Assembly: GCF_008630495.1 (NCBI RefSeq)
Contig: NZ_VWOJ01000002.1
Location: 387,001 to 451,000 of the forward strand
DNA length: 64,000 nt
Direction: 5' to 3'
From: Alkalicaulis satelles
GTDB lineage: Bacteria > Pseudomonadota > Alphaproteobacteria > Caulobacterales > Maricaulaceae
Below are positions 36,140-44,615 of the stretch, one piece after another. The translations under genes and the position numbers were made by a program. The number at the start of each line of letters is the position of its first letter. Position 1 is the stretch's first letter. Below the pieces are notes generated by a model, which was not told where the DNA came from, made no database searches, and worked only from the letters and a program-made list of their open reading frames with translations.

Positions 36140-38104
36140 TCAGCCGCCTGCATGGCCGCCAAAGGCGAGCCCCCAGGTGACCAGCGCCCAGGCCAGGAAG
36201 CCCAGCGCCAGCGCAAACAGGCCGTGATGGATCTTGCGCCAGACCGACCAGCCTGACAGGGCGAAGGCCGGGACGCAGGCCAATACCGCCATCACCGCAG
36301 CCACTGTCACCGCGCCGGCCAGCGCCATCGCCGCGCGCAGCATGGGCGGGGGATAATCGGCCATCAGTTCGAGCGAGAAGCTCGACAGCTCTCCGGCCGC
36401 GGCGCCCGCCATGACCAGGAACACGATCACCAGCGAGGCGGCGGCGAGATTGAACACCGACACGGCGCGGCCTCGCACGCTCACGCTCCGGCCCGGCCCG
36501 CGCGGAACCGCCATCCGCCGCCACAGGCCTAGCCAGGTGGTCACGGACAAGGCCAGCGCCAGCCCCATGGCGGCGAAGAGCAGATTGGGATCGGTGGAGA
36601 CGCCCACGCGCTCATAGGTGTGCACGCCCATCGGGTCGGTGAATCCGGTCACGCGCCCGTCCGGCCCGCGCAGCGCAGCATAGGCCCGGCCATGCCGGTC
36701 CAGCCAGACATCCTCCCCGGCCGGCGCCAGCCGCTCAACGCTCATGGGGCTGACAAAGGTCAGCGCGCCATCCTCATGAGCGGTAAGGGTCATCAGCCCG
36801 GAAGCGGCGAACAGGCGCTCCACGCCCGAATGGACCCGCCGGTTGCCGATATAGCGTCCCGCCGCATCGCGGGCGCGTTCGGCGGCGTCTTCGGGCGCTT
36901 CGCCCGGTTCGCGCGCGAGCCCGGCCTGGCTGATCAACCGCGCCAGCACCAGATCAGGCAGGCGGAAGGCCGGGCTCAATGACGGCGCCGCATTCTGGGA
37001 TACGAACACGCCCGCCCCCAGCTCCGGCGCGAACGCCATCATGGACAGGAACTCGTTGATCGAGCCGCCATGGCCGTACACATCCACGCCTGACACACGC
37101 CAGTGCATGAAGCCATGAGCCATGTCCGAACCGGGACGCTCGTCATAGAGCCGGGTGAGCATGCGCGCATGGGTTTCGGCCGGCATCAGGCGCACGCCGT
37201 CCAGTTCGCCGCCCTGAAGGTGGAACTGCATCCAGCGCGCCATGTCGGCGGCGGTGGAGGCGATGGAGCCCGCCGGCCCGAAGGCGCCGATATCGATCCG
37301 CTCCGCAGCCACCGGAGCGCCGGCGCGGATATGATAGCTCACCGACAGGGGCGGCTGGTCCTCACGCGCATCGCCCTCGAGATAGGTGGTGGCGTGCATG
37401 CCCAGCGGCTGGAACAGGCGCTGATAGAGGAAATCGCGATAGCTGAGGCCCGATACGTCCTCCACCACCTGGCCCGCCAGCGCCGAGCCCCAGTTGGAAT
37501 AGGCCGTGGCCGCACCGCGCGGCGCCACCTGGCGCGGTTCGATGCGCGCCAGCGCTTCGGACCGGTCCAGCACAGCCATGTCCGGCAGGAACAGGGCCAT
37601 GGTGTCCTCCAGCCCGGGCCGGTGGCTCATCAGCTGGGCCAGCGTGACCGGCTCGCCCCCGCGCCCCACCTGGAGGTCATCGAGATAGCTGTTGACGTCC
37701 GCGTGCAGGTCCACGAGGCCTTCGGCCTCCAGCATCATCACGGCGGTCCACACGAAAGTCTTGGACACCGATCCGATCTCGAATCGCACATCATCCCCGC
37801 CTGCCGGGCGGCGCGCCTCAAGATCGCTATAGCCATAGCCGGCGGCCCACACCTCATCGCCGCTGACCACCGACACAATGAGGCCGGGAACCGGATGCTC
37901 GGCCAGAAAGGCCGCTGCAACGCCGTCGGTGAAATTGGCGATGTCAATGAGGGGGCTGTCGGCGTCCTGTCCGGCCAGGAAAGCCGCCATCTCCTGAGTG
38001 ACTGCTTCGCTATCGCGGGTGGCCTCAGGCGCTTCGGGCTCGGGCGCCTGGGCGAGCGTCAGCGCCAGTGCGCCAGCTATTGCTGTAAGAAACGATGACG
38101 CCAT
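36140..38104 (-). CDS. Beta-lactamase-fold serine hydrolase with C-terminal membrane domain
   Basis: A 654-residue exported protein. A signal peptide (about residues 1-19) is followed by a class C beta-lactamase/penicillin-binding-protein-like domain: SxxK in IGSVSKTFVW and YxN in AYSNWGSALAGQ. The C-terminal 150 residues contain four hydrophobic helices (for example LAAASLVIVFLVMAGAA and VFLACV-like stretches). This ester hydrolase/LpqH-like fusion is common in Maricaulales and relatives. It may be a D-aminopeptidase, esterase or cell-wall enzyme; a true beta-lactamase is unlikely given the fusion. The ATG at 38104 starts the signal peptide. Confidence 0.87.
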   Translation of the reverse strand: MASSFLTAIAGALALTLAQAPEPEAPEATRDSEAVTQEMAAFLAGQDADSPLIDIANFTDGVAAAFLAEHPVPGLIVSVVSGDEVWAAGYGYSDLEARRPAGGDDVRFEIGSVSKTFVWTAVMMLEAEGLVDLHADVNSYLDDLQVGRGGEPVTLAQLMSHRPGLEDTMALFLPDMAVLDRSEALARIEPRQVAPRGAATAYSNWGSALAGQVVEDVSGLSYRDFLYQRLFQPLGMHATTYLEGDAREDQPPLSVSYHIRAGAPVAAERIDIGAFGPAGSIASTAADMARWMQFHLQGGELDGVRLMPAETHARMLTRLYDERPGSDMAHGFMHWRVSGVDVYGHGGSINEFLSMMAFAPELGAGVFVSQNAAPSLSPAFRLPDLVLARLISQAGLAREPGEAPEDAAERARDAAGRYIGNRRVHSGVERLFAASGLMTLTAHEDGALTFVSPMSVERLAPAGEDVWLDRHGRAYAALRGPDGRVTGFTDPMGVHTYERVGVSTDPNLLFAAMGLALALSVTTWLGLWRRMAVPRGPGRSVSVRGRAVSVFNLAAASLVIVFLVMAGAAAGELSSFSLELMADYPPPMLRAAMALAGAVTVAAVMAVLACVPAFALSGWSVWRKIHHGLFALALGFLAWALVTWGLAFGGHAGG

Positions 38105-38164
38105 GGCTCTGCCCCCGAATATCCGGCTCTCACGCCAGAGCATGCCGGAGAGACAGGCGGGCTG

Positions 38165-38401
38165 TCAGCTTAAATCGGCGGGCGCACGGGCCTTGGACCG
38201 CGCACGCGCACGCCGCCAGAACAACCTGCCCGCCCAGACCCCGCCCACCAGAAGATTTGTAGCGACCAGCACGGGCAAGAGCATGTCCCAAGCATCGCCG
38301 CGTGCAGCGAACCAGAGCCCGAGCGTGACGCCGATATTCAGCGTCAGGGCGCTGATCGCTATGCGCCCGAAACTCATGGATTGCGACGTGTTTTTGGTCA
38401 T
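38165..38401 (-). CDS. Small two-helix membrane protein (possible immunity protein)
   Basis: A 78-residue protein from the ATG at 38401 (a TTG two codons earlier is also possible). Two hydrophobic helices (about 14-33 and 40-58) are followed by a strongly basic tail (RRARARSKARA). I recognise no family. It lies 141 bp downstream of, and on the same strand as, a bacteriocin-like precursor gene; small polytopic proteins in that position often provide self-immunity. That assignment is inference from position and topology only. It could equally be an unrelated envelope protein. Confidence 0.55.
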   Translation of the reverse strand: MTKNTSQSMSFGRIAISALTLNIGVTLGLWFAARGDAWDMLLPVLVATNLLVGGVWAGRLFWRRARARSKARAPADLS

Positions 38402-38420
38402 CGTCAACTCGCTGTTGCTG

Positions 38421-38435
38421 CGAGACTAGGTCTCG
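38421..38435 (-). other. Short hairpin ahead of the small membrane protein
   Basis: CGAGAC-TAG-GTCTCG forms a perfect 6-bp stem with a three-base loop, 20 bp upstream of the small protein's start. It lies between the bacteriocin-like gene and the two-helix protein and may be a leader structure. Confidence 0.35.
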
Positions 38436-38504
38436 AAACTTAAGCCTCAATAATCAGCGTTTCAACGCGCGATCCACGCCGACGCTCTCCGATCTAGTCA
38501 GAGG

Positions 38505-38533
38505 ATGCGCCGACCGTTGACCGGCCGGCGCAT
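38505..38533 (-). terminator. Hairpin after the bacteriocin-like gene
   Basis: ATGCGCCG (38505-38512) pairs with CGGCGCAT (38526-38533), with three further pairs (CCG/CGG) inside after one mismatch. It lies 10 bp beyond the stop codon of the precursor gene. No T tract follows on the minus strand, so termination would be inefficient or it may cap the message. Confidence 0.45.
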
Positions 38534-38542
38534 GGCTCTGTG

Positions 38543-38911
38543 TTAGGGGAACGGCGTCGCCGGCACATAGTGCGGCGAACCCAAATGCTGTCCGGCGGTC
38601 CCATCACCAGCCTGCGAAGCCGCATTTGCGACTGCCTCGCGGCATGCCTCGTTCGTAGCGCAATACCCAGCGGCGGCACCGCCTGCAGCGCCGATCGCGC
38701 CGCCGACGGGACCAAACGGAGCACCTATGGTAGCCCCAGCGCGCGCGCCGTAATGCCAGCCCGCACCACCACCAGCAGCGGTTGCCATGACGACAATTAC
38801 GTCGTCAACGACCGTACTTTCCTCTTTTTCCGGCTTTTCTTTCGGCTCGTCCTCACCAGCACTGCTTCCCCCAGAAACGAGGGTCATTTCCAAAGCGTTC
38901 AGATCACGCAT
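38543..38911 (-). CDS. Bacteriocin/microcin-like precursor with double-glycine leader
   Basis: A 122-residue peptide. Its first 15 residues, MRDLNALEMTLVSGG, match the class II/colicin V leader at every conserved place: Leu at -12, Glu at -8, a hydrophobic residue at -7, Val at -4 and Gly-Gly at -2/-1. The mature part would be about 107 residues: an acidic Lys/Glu-rich segment (16-40), a Gly/Ala-rich hydrophobic region with GxxxG motifs (47-83) and a CATNEAC cysteine pair (C84, C90). AAGGAAGGA lies seven bases before the ATG. No peptidase-containing ABC exporter is in the window. A product that is exported and cleaved after GG is inferred. Confidence 0.78.
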   Translation of the reverse strand: MRDLNALEMTLVSGGSSAGEDEPKEKPEKEESTVVDDVIVVMATAAGGGAGWHYGARAGATIGAPFGPVGGAIGAAGGAAAGYCATNEACREAVANAASQAGDGTAGQHLGSPHYVPATPFP

Positions 38912-39095
38912 CAGATTATCCTTCCTTTATTGGGTTATCGAAGTTGCTTGCAAGCCAAAAAAGGGTAGCTCAGGCTACTTATGATTTCAACCGCTTTATA
39001 AAAAGTTTCCCTGTTTCCCGCCGCGCCAGCGCGTTCAAACGCCGCGCCCGCAAGCAGGTCTTGCTCCGCGCCCGCGCGCAGGTAATTTGCGCACG
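38912..39095. promoter_or_regulatory. AT-richer divergent promoter region, bacteriocin-like gene / mutS
   Basis: This gap is notably less GC-rich than its surroundings. For the leftward gene a possible promoter is TTGAAA (38990-38985) and TACCCT (38967-38962), 17 bp apart. Around it lie the perfect 10-bp palindrome GCTTGCAAGC (38946-38955) and a GTAGC-TCAG-GCTAC hairpin (38965-38978) that overlaps the presumed -10. The arrangement suggests regulated expression of the precursor. No clear promoter for mutS was identified. Confidence 0.45.
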
Positions 39096-41780
39096 ATGAC
39101 CCGCCCCGCCGATCCTGACAGCCTCAGCCAGCGCGCCTTCCCCACACCGGAAGGGGCGACGCCCATGATGGCGCAGTTTCTGGACTTGCGGGCCGAGGCG
39201 CCCAGCGATGCGCTCCTGTTCTACCGCATGGGTGATTTCTACGAGCTGTTCTTTGACGACGCGGTGCGCGCGGCCCAGGCGCTGGACATCGCGCTGACCA
39301 AGCGCGGCGAGCATCAGGGCGAGCCGGTGCCCATGTGCGGCGTGCCGGTTCATCACGCCCAGAGCTATCTGTCACGCCTGATCAAGGCCGGCTTCAAGGT
39401 CGCCGTCGGCGAACAGATGGAAGACCCGACCGAAGCCAAGAAGCGCGGCGCCAAATCTGTCGTGCGCCGCGCCGTCACCCGCATCGTCACGCCGGGCACG
39501 CTGACCGAGGATGACCTGCTCGAAGCGCGCCGTGCCAACCGCATCGCCGCGCTGGCGCGTCTGGCCGACGGCACGCGCGCGCTCGCCTGGGCCGATGTCA
39601 CCGATGGCAGTTTCGCCGCCGCCGCGCTGGATAGCGAGGCGGCGCTGGAGGCTGAGCTGGCGGCGCTGAACCCGTCCGAGCTTCTGTGCGCTGACGAGGA
39701 TGCGCGCCTGGCCGCCGAGCTGGCCCCCGGCGCAGCCATCACCCCCCGCGCGCGCGCCAAGTTTGACGCCAGCGCAGGCGAGCGCCGCCTGAAGCAGCGC
39801 TTCGAGGTGCATAGCCTGGACGCCTTCGGCGCGTTCAGCCGGGCCGAGATCGCGGCGCTGGGCGCGCTTCTGGATTATCTCGAACTCTCACAAGCGGGCG
39901 CGCCCGCGCGCCTGACCCCGCCGCGCTCGGAGCAGGCCGGCGCGGTCATGGTGATCGACCCGGCTGCGCGCGCCAGCCTGGAGATCGAGCGCACGCTTCA
40001 GGGCGCGCGCGCCGGATCGCTGATCGAGGCGGTGGACCGTACGGTCACCGCGCCGGGCGCGCGCCTGCTGGCCGAGCGGCTGGCGCGCCCGTCCATGGAT
40101 ATCGGTCAGATCAACGCCCGGCTGGATGCCGCGGCCTTCTTCCTCGACAACCGCGCCGCGCGTTTGAGCGTGCGCGAGCGGTTGAAAGCGGCAGGCGATC
40201 CGGCGCGCTGCCTCACCCGGCTGCTGCTGGGGCGCGGCGGCCCGCGCGATCTCGCCCAGCTGGCCCGCGCCCTGAAAGAGGGCGAGCGCCTGATCGCCGG
40301 GCTGGGCCAGACCGGCCTTGCCTCCGCCCCGCCTGCGCTCACAAGCGCCCTGGACGCGCTGTCGCTGGCCGCGCGTCCGGAACTGGCCGCCCTGATCGCC
40401 GATATCGCCCGCGCGCTGAGCGACGAGCCGCCCCTGCTGGCGCGCGATGGCGGCTTTATTGCGCCCGGCTGGGACCCGGCGCTGGACGAGGCGCGCAGCC
40501 TGCGCGACCAGTCCCGGCGCGTGGTGGCGGGGTTGCAGAAGACCTATGCCGACCAGACCGGCGTGGCGGGCCTGAAGGTCAAGCATAACAATGTGCTGGG
40601 CTATTTCATCGAGGTGACGGCGCGCCATGGCGATGCGCTGATGGGCGACAACGCCTTCATCCATCGCCAGACCATGGCCAACGCCGTGCGCTTTTCCACG
40701 CCTGAGCTGGGCGAGCTGGAAGCGAAAATCGCCCAGGCCGGCGAGCGCGCTCTGGCGCTGGAGCTGGAAGCCTTTGAAGACTTGCGCACGCGGGTGGAAG
40801 ACCAGGCGCCGGCCATCCGCGCCGCCGCCGCCGCGCTCGCCGAGCTTGACGCCGCCGCGGCCAATGCCGAGTGGGCCGCAGATGCTGGCGCCGTGCGCCC
40901 GGTGGTGGATGACAGCCTGGTCTTCGAGATCGAGGGCGGGCGCCATCCGGTGGTGGAGGCGGCGCTCAAACGCGGCGGCGAGGCGCGCTTCACCCCCAAC
41001 GCCCTGTCGCTGGACGGGGCGGGGCAGGCTCAGGCCCGGCTGATGCTGGTCACCGGCCCCAACATGGCGGGCAAATCCACCTATCTGCGCCAGAACGCCC
41101 TGATCGCCGTGATGGCCCAGGCCGGGCTCTACGTGCCCGCCGCCAGGGCCCGCATCGGGCTGGTGGACCGGCTGTTCTCGCGCGTGGGCGCCGCCGATGA
41201 CCTGTCGCGCGGGCGCTCCACCTTCATGGCCGAGATGATCGAGACCGCCGCCATTCTCAACCAGGCCGGCCCGCGCGCCCTGGTCATCCTGGACGAGATC
41301 GGGCGCGGCACGGCGACGTTTGACGGCCTGTCCATCGCCTGGGCGGCGGTGGAGCATCTGCACGAGGTCAATCGCTGCCGCGCCCTGTTCGCCACCCATT
41401 ATCACGAGCTCACCCGCCTGGTGGACGCGCTGGACGCCGCCGCCAACGCCTCGCTGCGCGCCAAGGAATGGAAGGGCGAGCTGGTCTTCCTGCACGAGGT
41501 CCAGCCCGGCCCCGCCGACCGCTCCTACGGCGTCGAGGTGGCCCGCCGCGCCGGCCTGCCGCCCGCCGCCGTCGCCCGCGCGCGCGAGATTCTCGACCGG
41601 CTGGAATCCGACGGCGCCCCGGCTGCGGCGCTGGCCGACCTCCCCCTCTTCTCCGCTGCGCCGCCCGCGCCGGCGCCCAAACCCAGCGCCGCCGAAGACC
41701 GCCTGAAATCCATCGACCCCGACGGCCTAAGCCCCAAAGACGCGCTGGAACTGATCTATGTGTTGAAGGGGATGGTTTAA
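39096..41780 (+). CDS. mutS: DNA mismatch repair protein MutS
   Basis: An 894-residue MutS. Mismatch-recognition motif in YRMGDFYELFFDDA; Walker A GPNMAGKSTYLRQ; Walker B/signature segment STFMAEMIETAAILNQAGPRALVILDEIGRGTATFDG; ATHYHELTRL. A C-terminal helix-turn-helix dimerisation tail ends the protein. The ATG at 39096 is chosen over a TTG at 39087. The TAA stop overlaps that of the convergent methyltransferase gene on the palindromic TTAA (41777-41780). It recognises mismatches and recruits MutL, which is not in the window. Confidence 0.98.
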   Translation: MTRPADPDSLSQRAFPTPEGATPMMAQFLDLRAEAPSDALLFYRMGDFYELFFDDAVRAAQALDIALTKRGEHQGEPVPMCGVPVHHAQSYLSRLIKAGFKVAVGEQMEDPTEAKKRGAKSVVRRAVTRIVTPGTLTEDDLLEARRANRIAALARLADGTRALAWADVTDGSFAAAALDSEAALEAELAALNPSELLCADEDARLAAELAPGAAITPRARAKFDASAGERRLKQRFEVHSLDAFGAFSRAEIAALGALLDYLELSQAGAPARLTPPRSEQAGAVMVIDPAARASLEIERTLQGARAGSLIEAVDRTVTAPGARLLAERLARPSMDIGQINARLDAAAFFLDNRAARLSVRERLKAAGDPARCLTRLLLGRGGPRDLAQLARALKEGERLIAGLGQTGLASAPPALTSALDALSLAARPELAALIADIARALSDEPPLLARDGGFIAPGWDPALDEARSLRDQSRRVVAGLQKTYADQTGVAGLKVKHNNVLGYFIEVTARHGDALMGDNAFIHRQTMANAVRFSTPELGELEAKIAQAGERALALELEAFEDLRTRVEDQAPAIRAAAAALAELDAAAANAEWAADAGAVRPVVDDSLVFEIEGGRHPVVEAALKRGGEARFTPNALSLDGAGQAQARLMLVTGPNMAGKSTYLRQNALIAVMAQAGLYVPAARARIGLVDRLFSRVGAADDLSRGRSTFMAEMIETAAILNQAGPRALVILDEIGRGTATFDGLSIAWAAVEHLHEVNRCRALFATHYHELTRLVDALDAAANASLRAKEWKGELVFLHEVQPGPADRSYGVEVARRAGLPPAAVARAREILDRLESDGAPAAALADLPLFSAAPPAPAPKPSAAEDRLKSIDPDGLSPKDALELIYVLKGMV

Positions 41781-42724
41781 CCCCCCGCCTTCTCTCCTGC
41801 GCTTGTCTCCTTCACGCCCAGCGCGTCGGCGAGCCGCGCCTTGGCGGACCCCGGGCGCAGGGGTTTGGGTTGGCTTTCGTGGGGGGCCCAGCCGGCCATG
41901 TGGAGGATGTCGAAGCTGGCCGGGATGCGGCCGTCCGGGTCGGCGAAGCGTTCGGCGTAGATCTGGGCGGCGCGCACGAACAGGGCTTTCGCGGCGGGCG
42001 TGCGCGGGCGCTGGGTCAGGGCGCTGGTCTCGCCTATGGCGCGCAGATCGCGCATCAGGACGAAGGCGTTGCCATAGCGCGCGGTGACCCGGTCCACGTC
42101 CGAGACCGGCAGGGCGAATCCGGCCCGGCCCATCAGGCCGGCCATGTCGAAGGCGTCGGCGAACGGCGAGACGCGCGCATGGGCGCCGCCTTTCAGCTCG
42201 CTTTCGGCGGCCAGCAGGGCCTGGCGCAGCTGGGTCAGGGTGGCGCCGCCCAGCATGGCGCCGGCGAAAAACCCGTCGGGCTTGAGGGCGTGATTGATCT
42301 GGATCAGCGCGCCCACCAGATCATTGGTCCAGTGCAGGGACAGGCAGGAGAGGACCAGGTCGACGCTTTCGGACGCGACGGGCAAGGCTTCCTCGTCGAG
42401 GCATACGGCGGGGCCTGAGCCCAGCGCAGCCATGGCCGGGGAGAGATCGGTCTCTATGAGCGTGCCGATCTTGGCGGCGGCCTGCGGGCGGGTCTTCAGG
42501 GCGCGGCCCACCGCCCCGCCGCCGCCCAGCACCAGCGCCACGGGAAAATCGCGCGCCACGCTTTCCACCCGGTCGAGAAGATCATCGGCGACTCGCGCAT
42601 GAAGAAAGTCGTAGGATGCAAATTCGCGCGCGGCGCGATCACGGCGGCGGCGCACCAGCGCCCGGTCGAACAGGCGCGGCGGGGTGTCGGAGGCGTTTGC
42701 GGAGGCTGAAGATGAAGCGGCCAT
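41777..42724 (-). CDS. SAM-dependent methyltransferase-fold protein, NDUFAF5/BioC-like
   Basis: A 315-residue protein. The N terminus RLFDRALVRRRRDRAA...YDFLHARVADDLLDRV is that of the NDUFAF5 group, bacterial relatives of the mitochondrial complex I assembly factor, which has a class I methyltransferase fold. LVLGGGGAVGRAL replaces the usual SAM motif; SVDLVLSCLSLHWTNDLVGALIQINHALKPDGFF fits motif II-III. Activity could be hydroxylation or methylation; it is not clear from sequence. Its 5' end overlaps that of the divergent comF gene by 13 bp when the ATG at 42724 is used; an ATG at 42739 is possible too. Confidence 0.82.
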   Translation of the reverse strand: MAASSSASANASDTPPRLFDRALVRRRRDRAAREFASYDFLHARVADDLLDRVESVARDFPVALVLGGGGAVGRALKTRPQAAAKIGTLIETDLSPAMAALGSGPAVCLDEEALPVASESVDLVLSCLSLHWTNDLVGALIQINHALKPDGFFAGAMLGGATLTQLRQALLAAESELKGGAHARVSPFADAFDMAGLMGRAGFALPVSDVDRVTARYGNAFVLMRDLRAIGETSALTQRPRTPAAKALFVRAAQIYAERFADPDGRIPASFDILHMAGWAPHESQPKPLRPGSAKARLADALGVKETSAGEKAGG

Positions 42725-43497
42725 GGGCGGGATATGCACGCTTTGACGCGGCAGGCAAAGCCGCAGCGGTGCTGATGCGTCTGGCCGACCTTGTCTGGCC
42801 GCCGCTTTCGCCCCTGTCGGGGCGGGCGGTGAGCGAGCCGGGCCTGCTGGACCCCGAAGACTGGGCGGCGATCCGGTTTCTGGCCCCGCCCTGGTGTGAT
42901 GTGTGCGGCGTGCCGTTTCCCTATCCGTCCGGCGCAGGGATGATCTGCCCGGCCTGCACGGCGCGCGCGCCGGTCTTTGACAGGGCGCGCGCCGCCTTCG
43001 TCTATGAACCCGCCAGCCGGGCGCTGGCGCTGGGGCTCAAACATGCCGGGCGCACCGACGGGCTGGACGCGTTCGGGCGCTGGATGGCGCGGGCGGGCGC
43101 CGAATGCCTTTCAGGCGCCGATGCGCTGATCCCCGTGCCGCTGCATCCGCGCCGCCTGCGCCAGCGGCGCTTCAATCAGTCGCTTCTGCTGGCCAATGCC
43201 GTCTCTCAGGTCAGCGGGCTGCCGGTGGCGCCCCATGTGCTGCAGCGCGTGCGCGCCACGCCCAGCCAGGGCGGGATGAGCGCCAAGGGGCGCGTGCGCA
43301 ATATGGCCGGGGCGTTTGCGGTGCGTAAGGGCCGCGAGGGCGAGATTGCGGGTGCGCGGCTGGTGATCATTGATGATGTCCACACCACCGGCGCCACGCT
43401 CAATGCCTGCGCCCGGACGCTGAAACGCGCCGGGGCGGCGCAGGTGCGCGCGATCACGCTGGCGCGCGTTGTGAAACCGGTGAACCTCATTAAATAA
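42712..43497 (+). CDS. comF: ComF-family phosphoribosyltransferase-like protein
   Basis: A 261-residue protein. The N-terminal zinc-binding part has CDVCGVPFP and CPACTARAP; the middle contains LIPVPLHPRRLRQRRFNQSLLLAN; the phosphoribosyltransferase motif is RLVIIDDVHTTGATLNAC. ComF proteins support DNA uptake in competent bacteria but occur widely in non-competent species with unknown roles. The ATG at 42712 follows GGAGG with a 6-base spacer, a strong ribosome site. It heads the comF-grxC-nitrilase-DUF1178 set. Confidence 0.92.
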   Translation: MKRPWAGYARFDAAGKAAAVLMRLADLVWPPLSPLSGRAVSEPGLLDPEDWAAIRFLAPPWCDVCGVPFPYPSGAGMICPACTARAPVFDRARAAFVYEPASRALALGLKHAGRTDGLDAFGRWMARAGAECLSGADALIPVPLHPRRLRQRRFNQSLLLANAVSQVSGLPVAPHVLQRVRATPSQGGMSAKGRVRNMAGAFAVRKGREGEIAGARLVIIDDVHTTGATLNACARTLKRAGAAQVRAITLARVVKPVNLIK

Positions 43498-43527
43498 GAG
43501 GCGTTGTTGTTACCGGAGAGCGCCGCC

Positions 43528-43794
43528 ATGGCCGTGACCATCTATACCCGCCCTTTTTGTTCCTATTGCGCCCGGGCGGTGGATTTGCTCAAGAAGAAGG
43601 GCGTGGCGTTCGAAGAGATCGAGGCCGGGTTTGATCCTGCGGCCAAGGCGGAGATGATCGCGCGTGCGGGCGGGGCGCGCACCTTCCCGCAGATTTTCAT
43701 CGCGGAGCGCCATGTGGGCGGGTGTGACGACATGATGGCCCTGGAGCAGGCGGGCGAGCTGGACGCCCTGCTGGACGGGGCGCGCGCGTCATGA
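43528..43794 (+). CDS. grxC: Glutaredoxin 3
   Basis: An 88-residue glutaredoxin with the dithiol motif CSYC in IYTRPFCSYCARAVDLL, the TFPQIFI cis-proline segment and GGCDDMMAL for glutathione binding. It reduces disulfides and mixed disulfides with glutathione. GGAG precedes the ATG. Its stop overlaps the start of the nitrilase gene (ATGA), indicating coupled translation. Confidence 0.96.
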   Translation: MAVTIYTRPFCSYCARAVDLLKKKGVAFEEIEAGFDPAAKAEMIARAGGARTFPQIFIAERHVGGCDDMMALEQAGELDALLDGARAS

Positions 43795-44615
43795 GCGCGG
43801 TGAAGATCGCCCTGGTGCAGATGCGCTCCGGGACCGATCCGGCGCGCAATATCGATGACGCCGAAGCGATGATCCGCGAGGCCGCCGCCGAAGGCGCGCG
43901 CCTGGTGATCACGCCGGAGATCACCAATCTGGTCCAGCGCGATCCGTCCGCCCTGTTTGATGCGCTGCGCACCCCGCGCGAAGACCCGTCCCTGGTGCGC
44001 TTTTCCGACACCGCCCAGGCGCTGGGCATTGACGTGCTGGCCGGCTCGCTGGCCCTGCTGGGGCCGGACGGACGGGCGGTGAACCGCTCCTGCCTGTTCG
44101 GCCCGGACGGCGCGCTGAAGGCCAGCTATGACAAGATCCACATGTTCGATGTGAATCTGGGCGCCGGCGAGAGCTATTCGGAATCAGAGAATTTCGCCCC
44201 CGGCGACCGGGCGGTGATGGCGGAGGCGGCGGGGCTGAAGCTGGGGCTGAGCATCTGTTACGATGTGCGCTTCGCCTATCTCTACCGGCGCCTGGCCAAG
44301 GCGGGCGCCACGGTGATGACCGTGCCCAGCGCCTTCACCCGCCCCACAGGACGGGCGCACTGGGAGGTGCTGTTGCGCGCGCGCGCCATCGAGACCGGCA
44401 GCTTCATCCTCGCCCCCGCCCAGGGCGGCAAGCATGAGGACGGGCGCAAGACCTGGGGCCATTCCATGGTGATCGGACCCTGGGGCGAGATCATCGCCCA
44501 GCTGGCCCATGACGAGCCGGGGCTGCTTTATGCCGAAATCGACCCGGAGGACGCGCTGCGCGCGCGCCTGCGCATCCCGGCGCTCAAGGGCGGCCGGGAG
44601 ATCACCGGCCCATGA
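43791..44615 (+). CDS. Carbon-nitrogen hydrolase (Nit1/omega-amidase-like)
   Basis: A 274-residue nitrilase-superfamily enzyme with the Glu-Lys-Cys triad: Glu in [11 protein letters not shown], Lys in [12 protein letters not shown], Cys in [17 protein letters not shown]. The HMFDV and DLRF-type features place it in the Nit branch, whose members act as deaminated glutathione amidases, a metabolite repair function. Its location between grxC and DUF1178 is conserved in alphaproteobacteria. It overlaps both neighbours by 4 bp. Confidence 0.92.
   Translation: MSAVKIALVQMRSGTDPARNIDDAEAMIREAAAEGARLVITPEITNLVQRDPSALFDALRTPREDPSLVRFSDTAQALGIDVLAGSLALLGPDGRAVNRSCLFGPDGALKASYDKIHMFDVNLGAGESYSESENFAPGDRAVMAEAAGLKLGLSICYDVRFAYLYRRLAKAGATVMTVPSAFTRPTGRAHWEVLLRARAIETGSFILAPAQGGKHEDGRKTWGHSMVIGPWGEIIAQLAHDEPGLLYAEIDPEDALRARLRIPALKGGREITGP

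Noticed and set aside
36140-38104. True AmpC beta-lactamase linked to AmpG
   Set aside because: It has SxxK and YxN, but the C-terminal four-helix membrane domain and distance from ampG do not fit a resistance enzyme; esterase or peptidase is more likely.
38494-38724. 76-codon minus-strand frame overlapping the bacteriocin-like gene
   Set aside because: Arg/Met rich, no ribosome site, overlaps the leader-bearing gene in another frame.
39888-41495. 535-codon minus-strand frame opposite mutS
   Set aside because: Antisense shadow of mutS with no domain.
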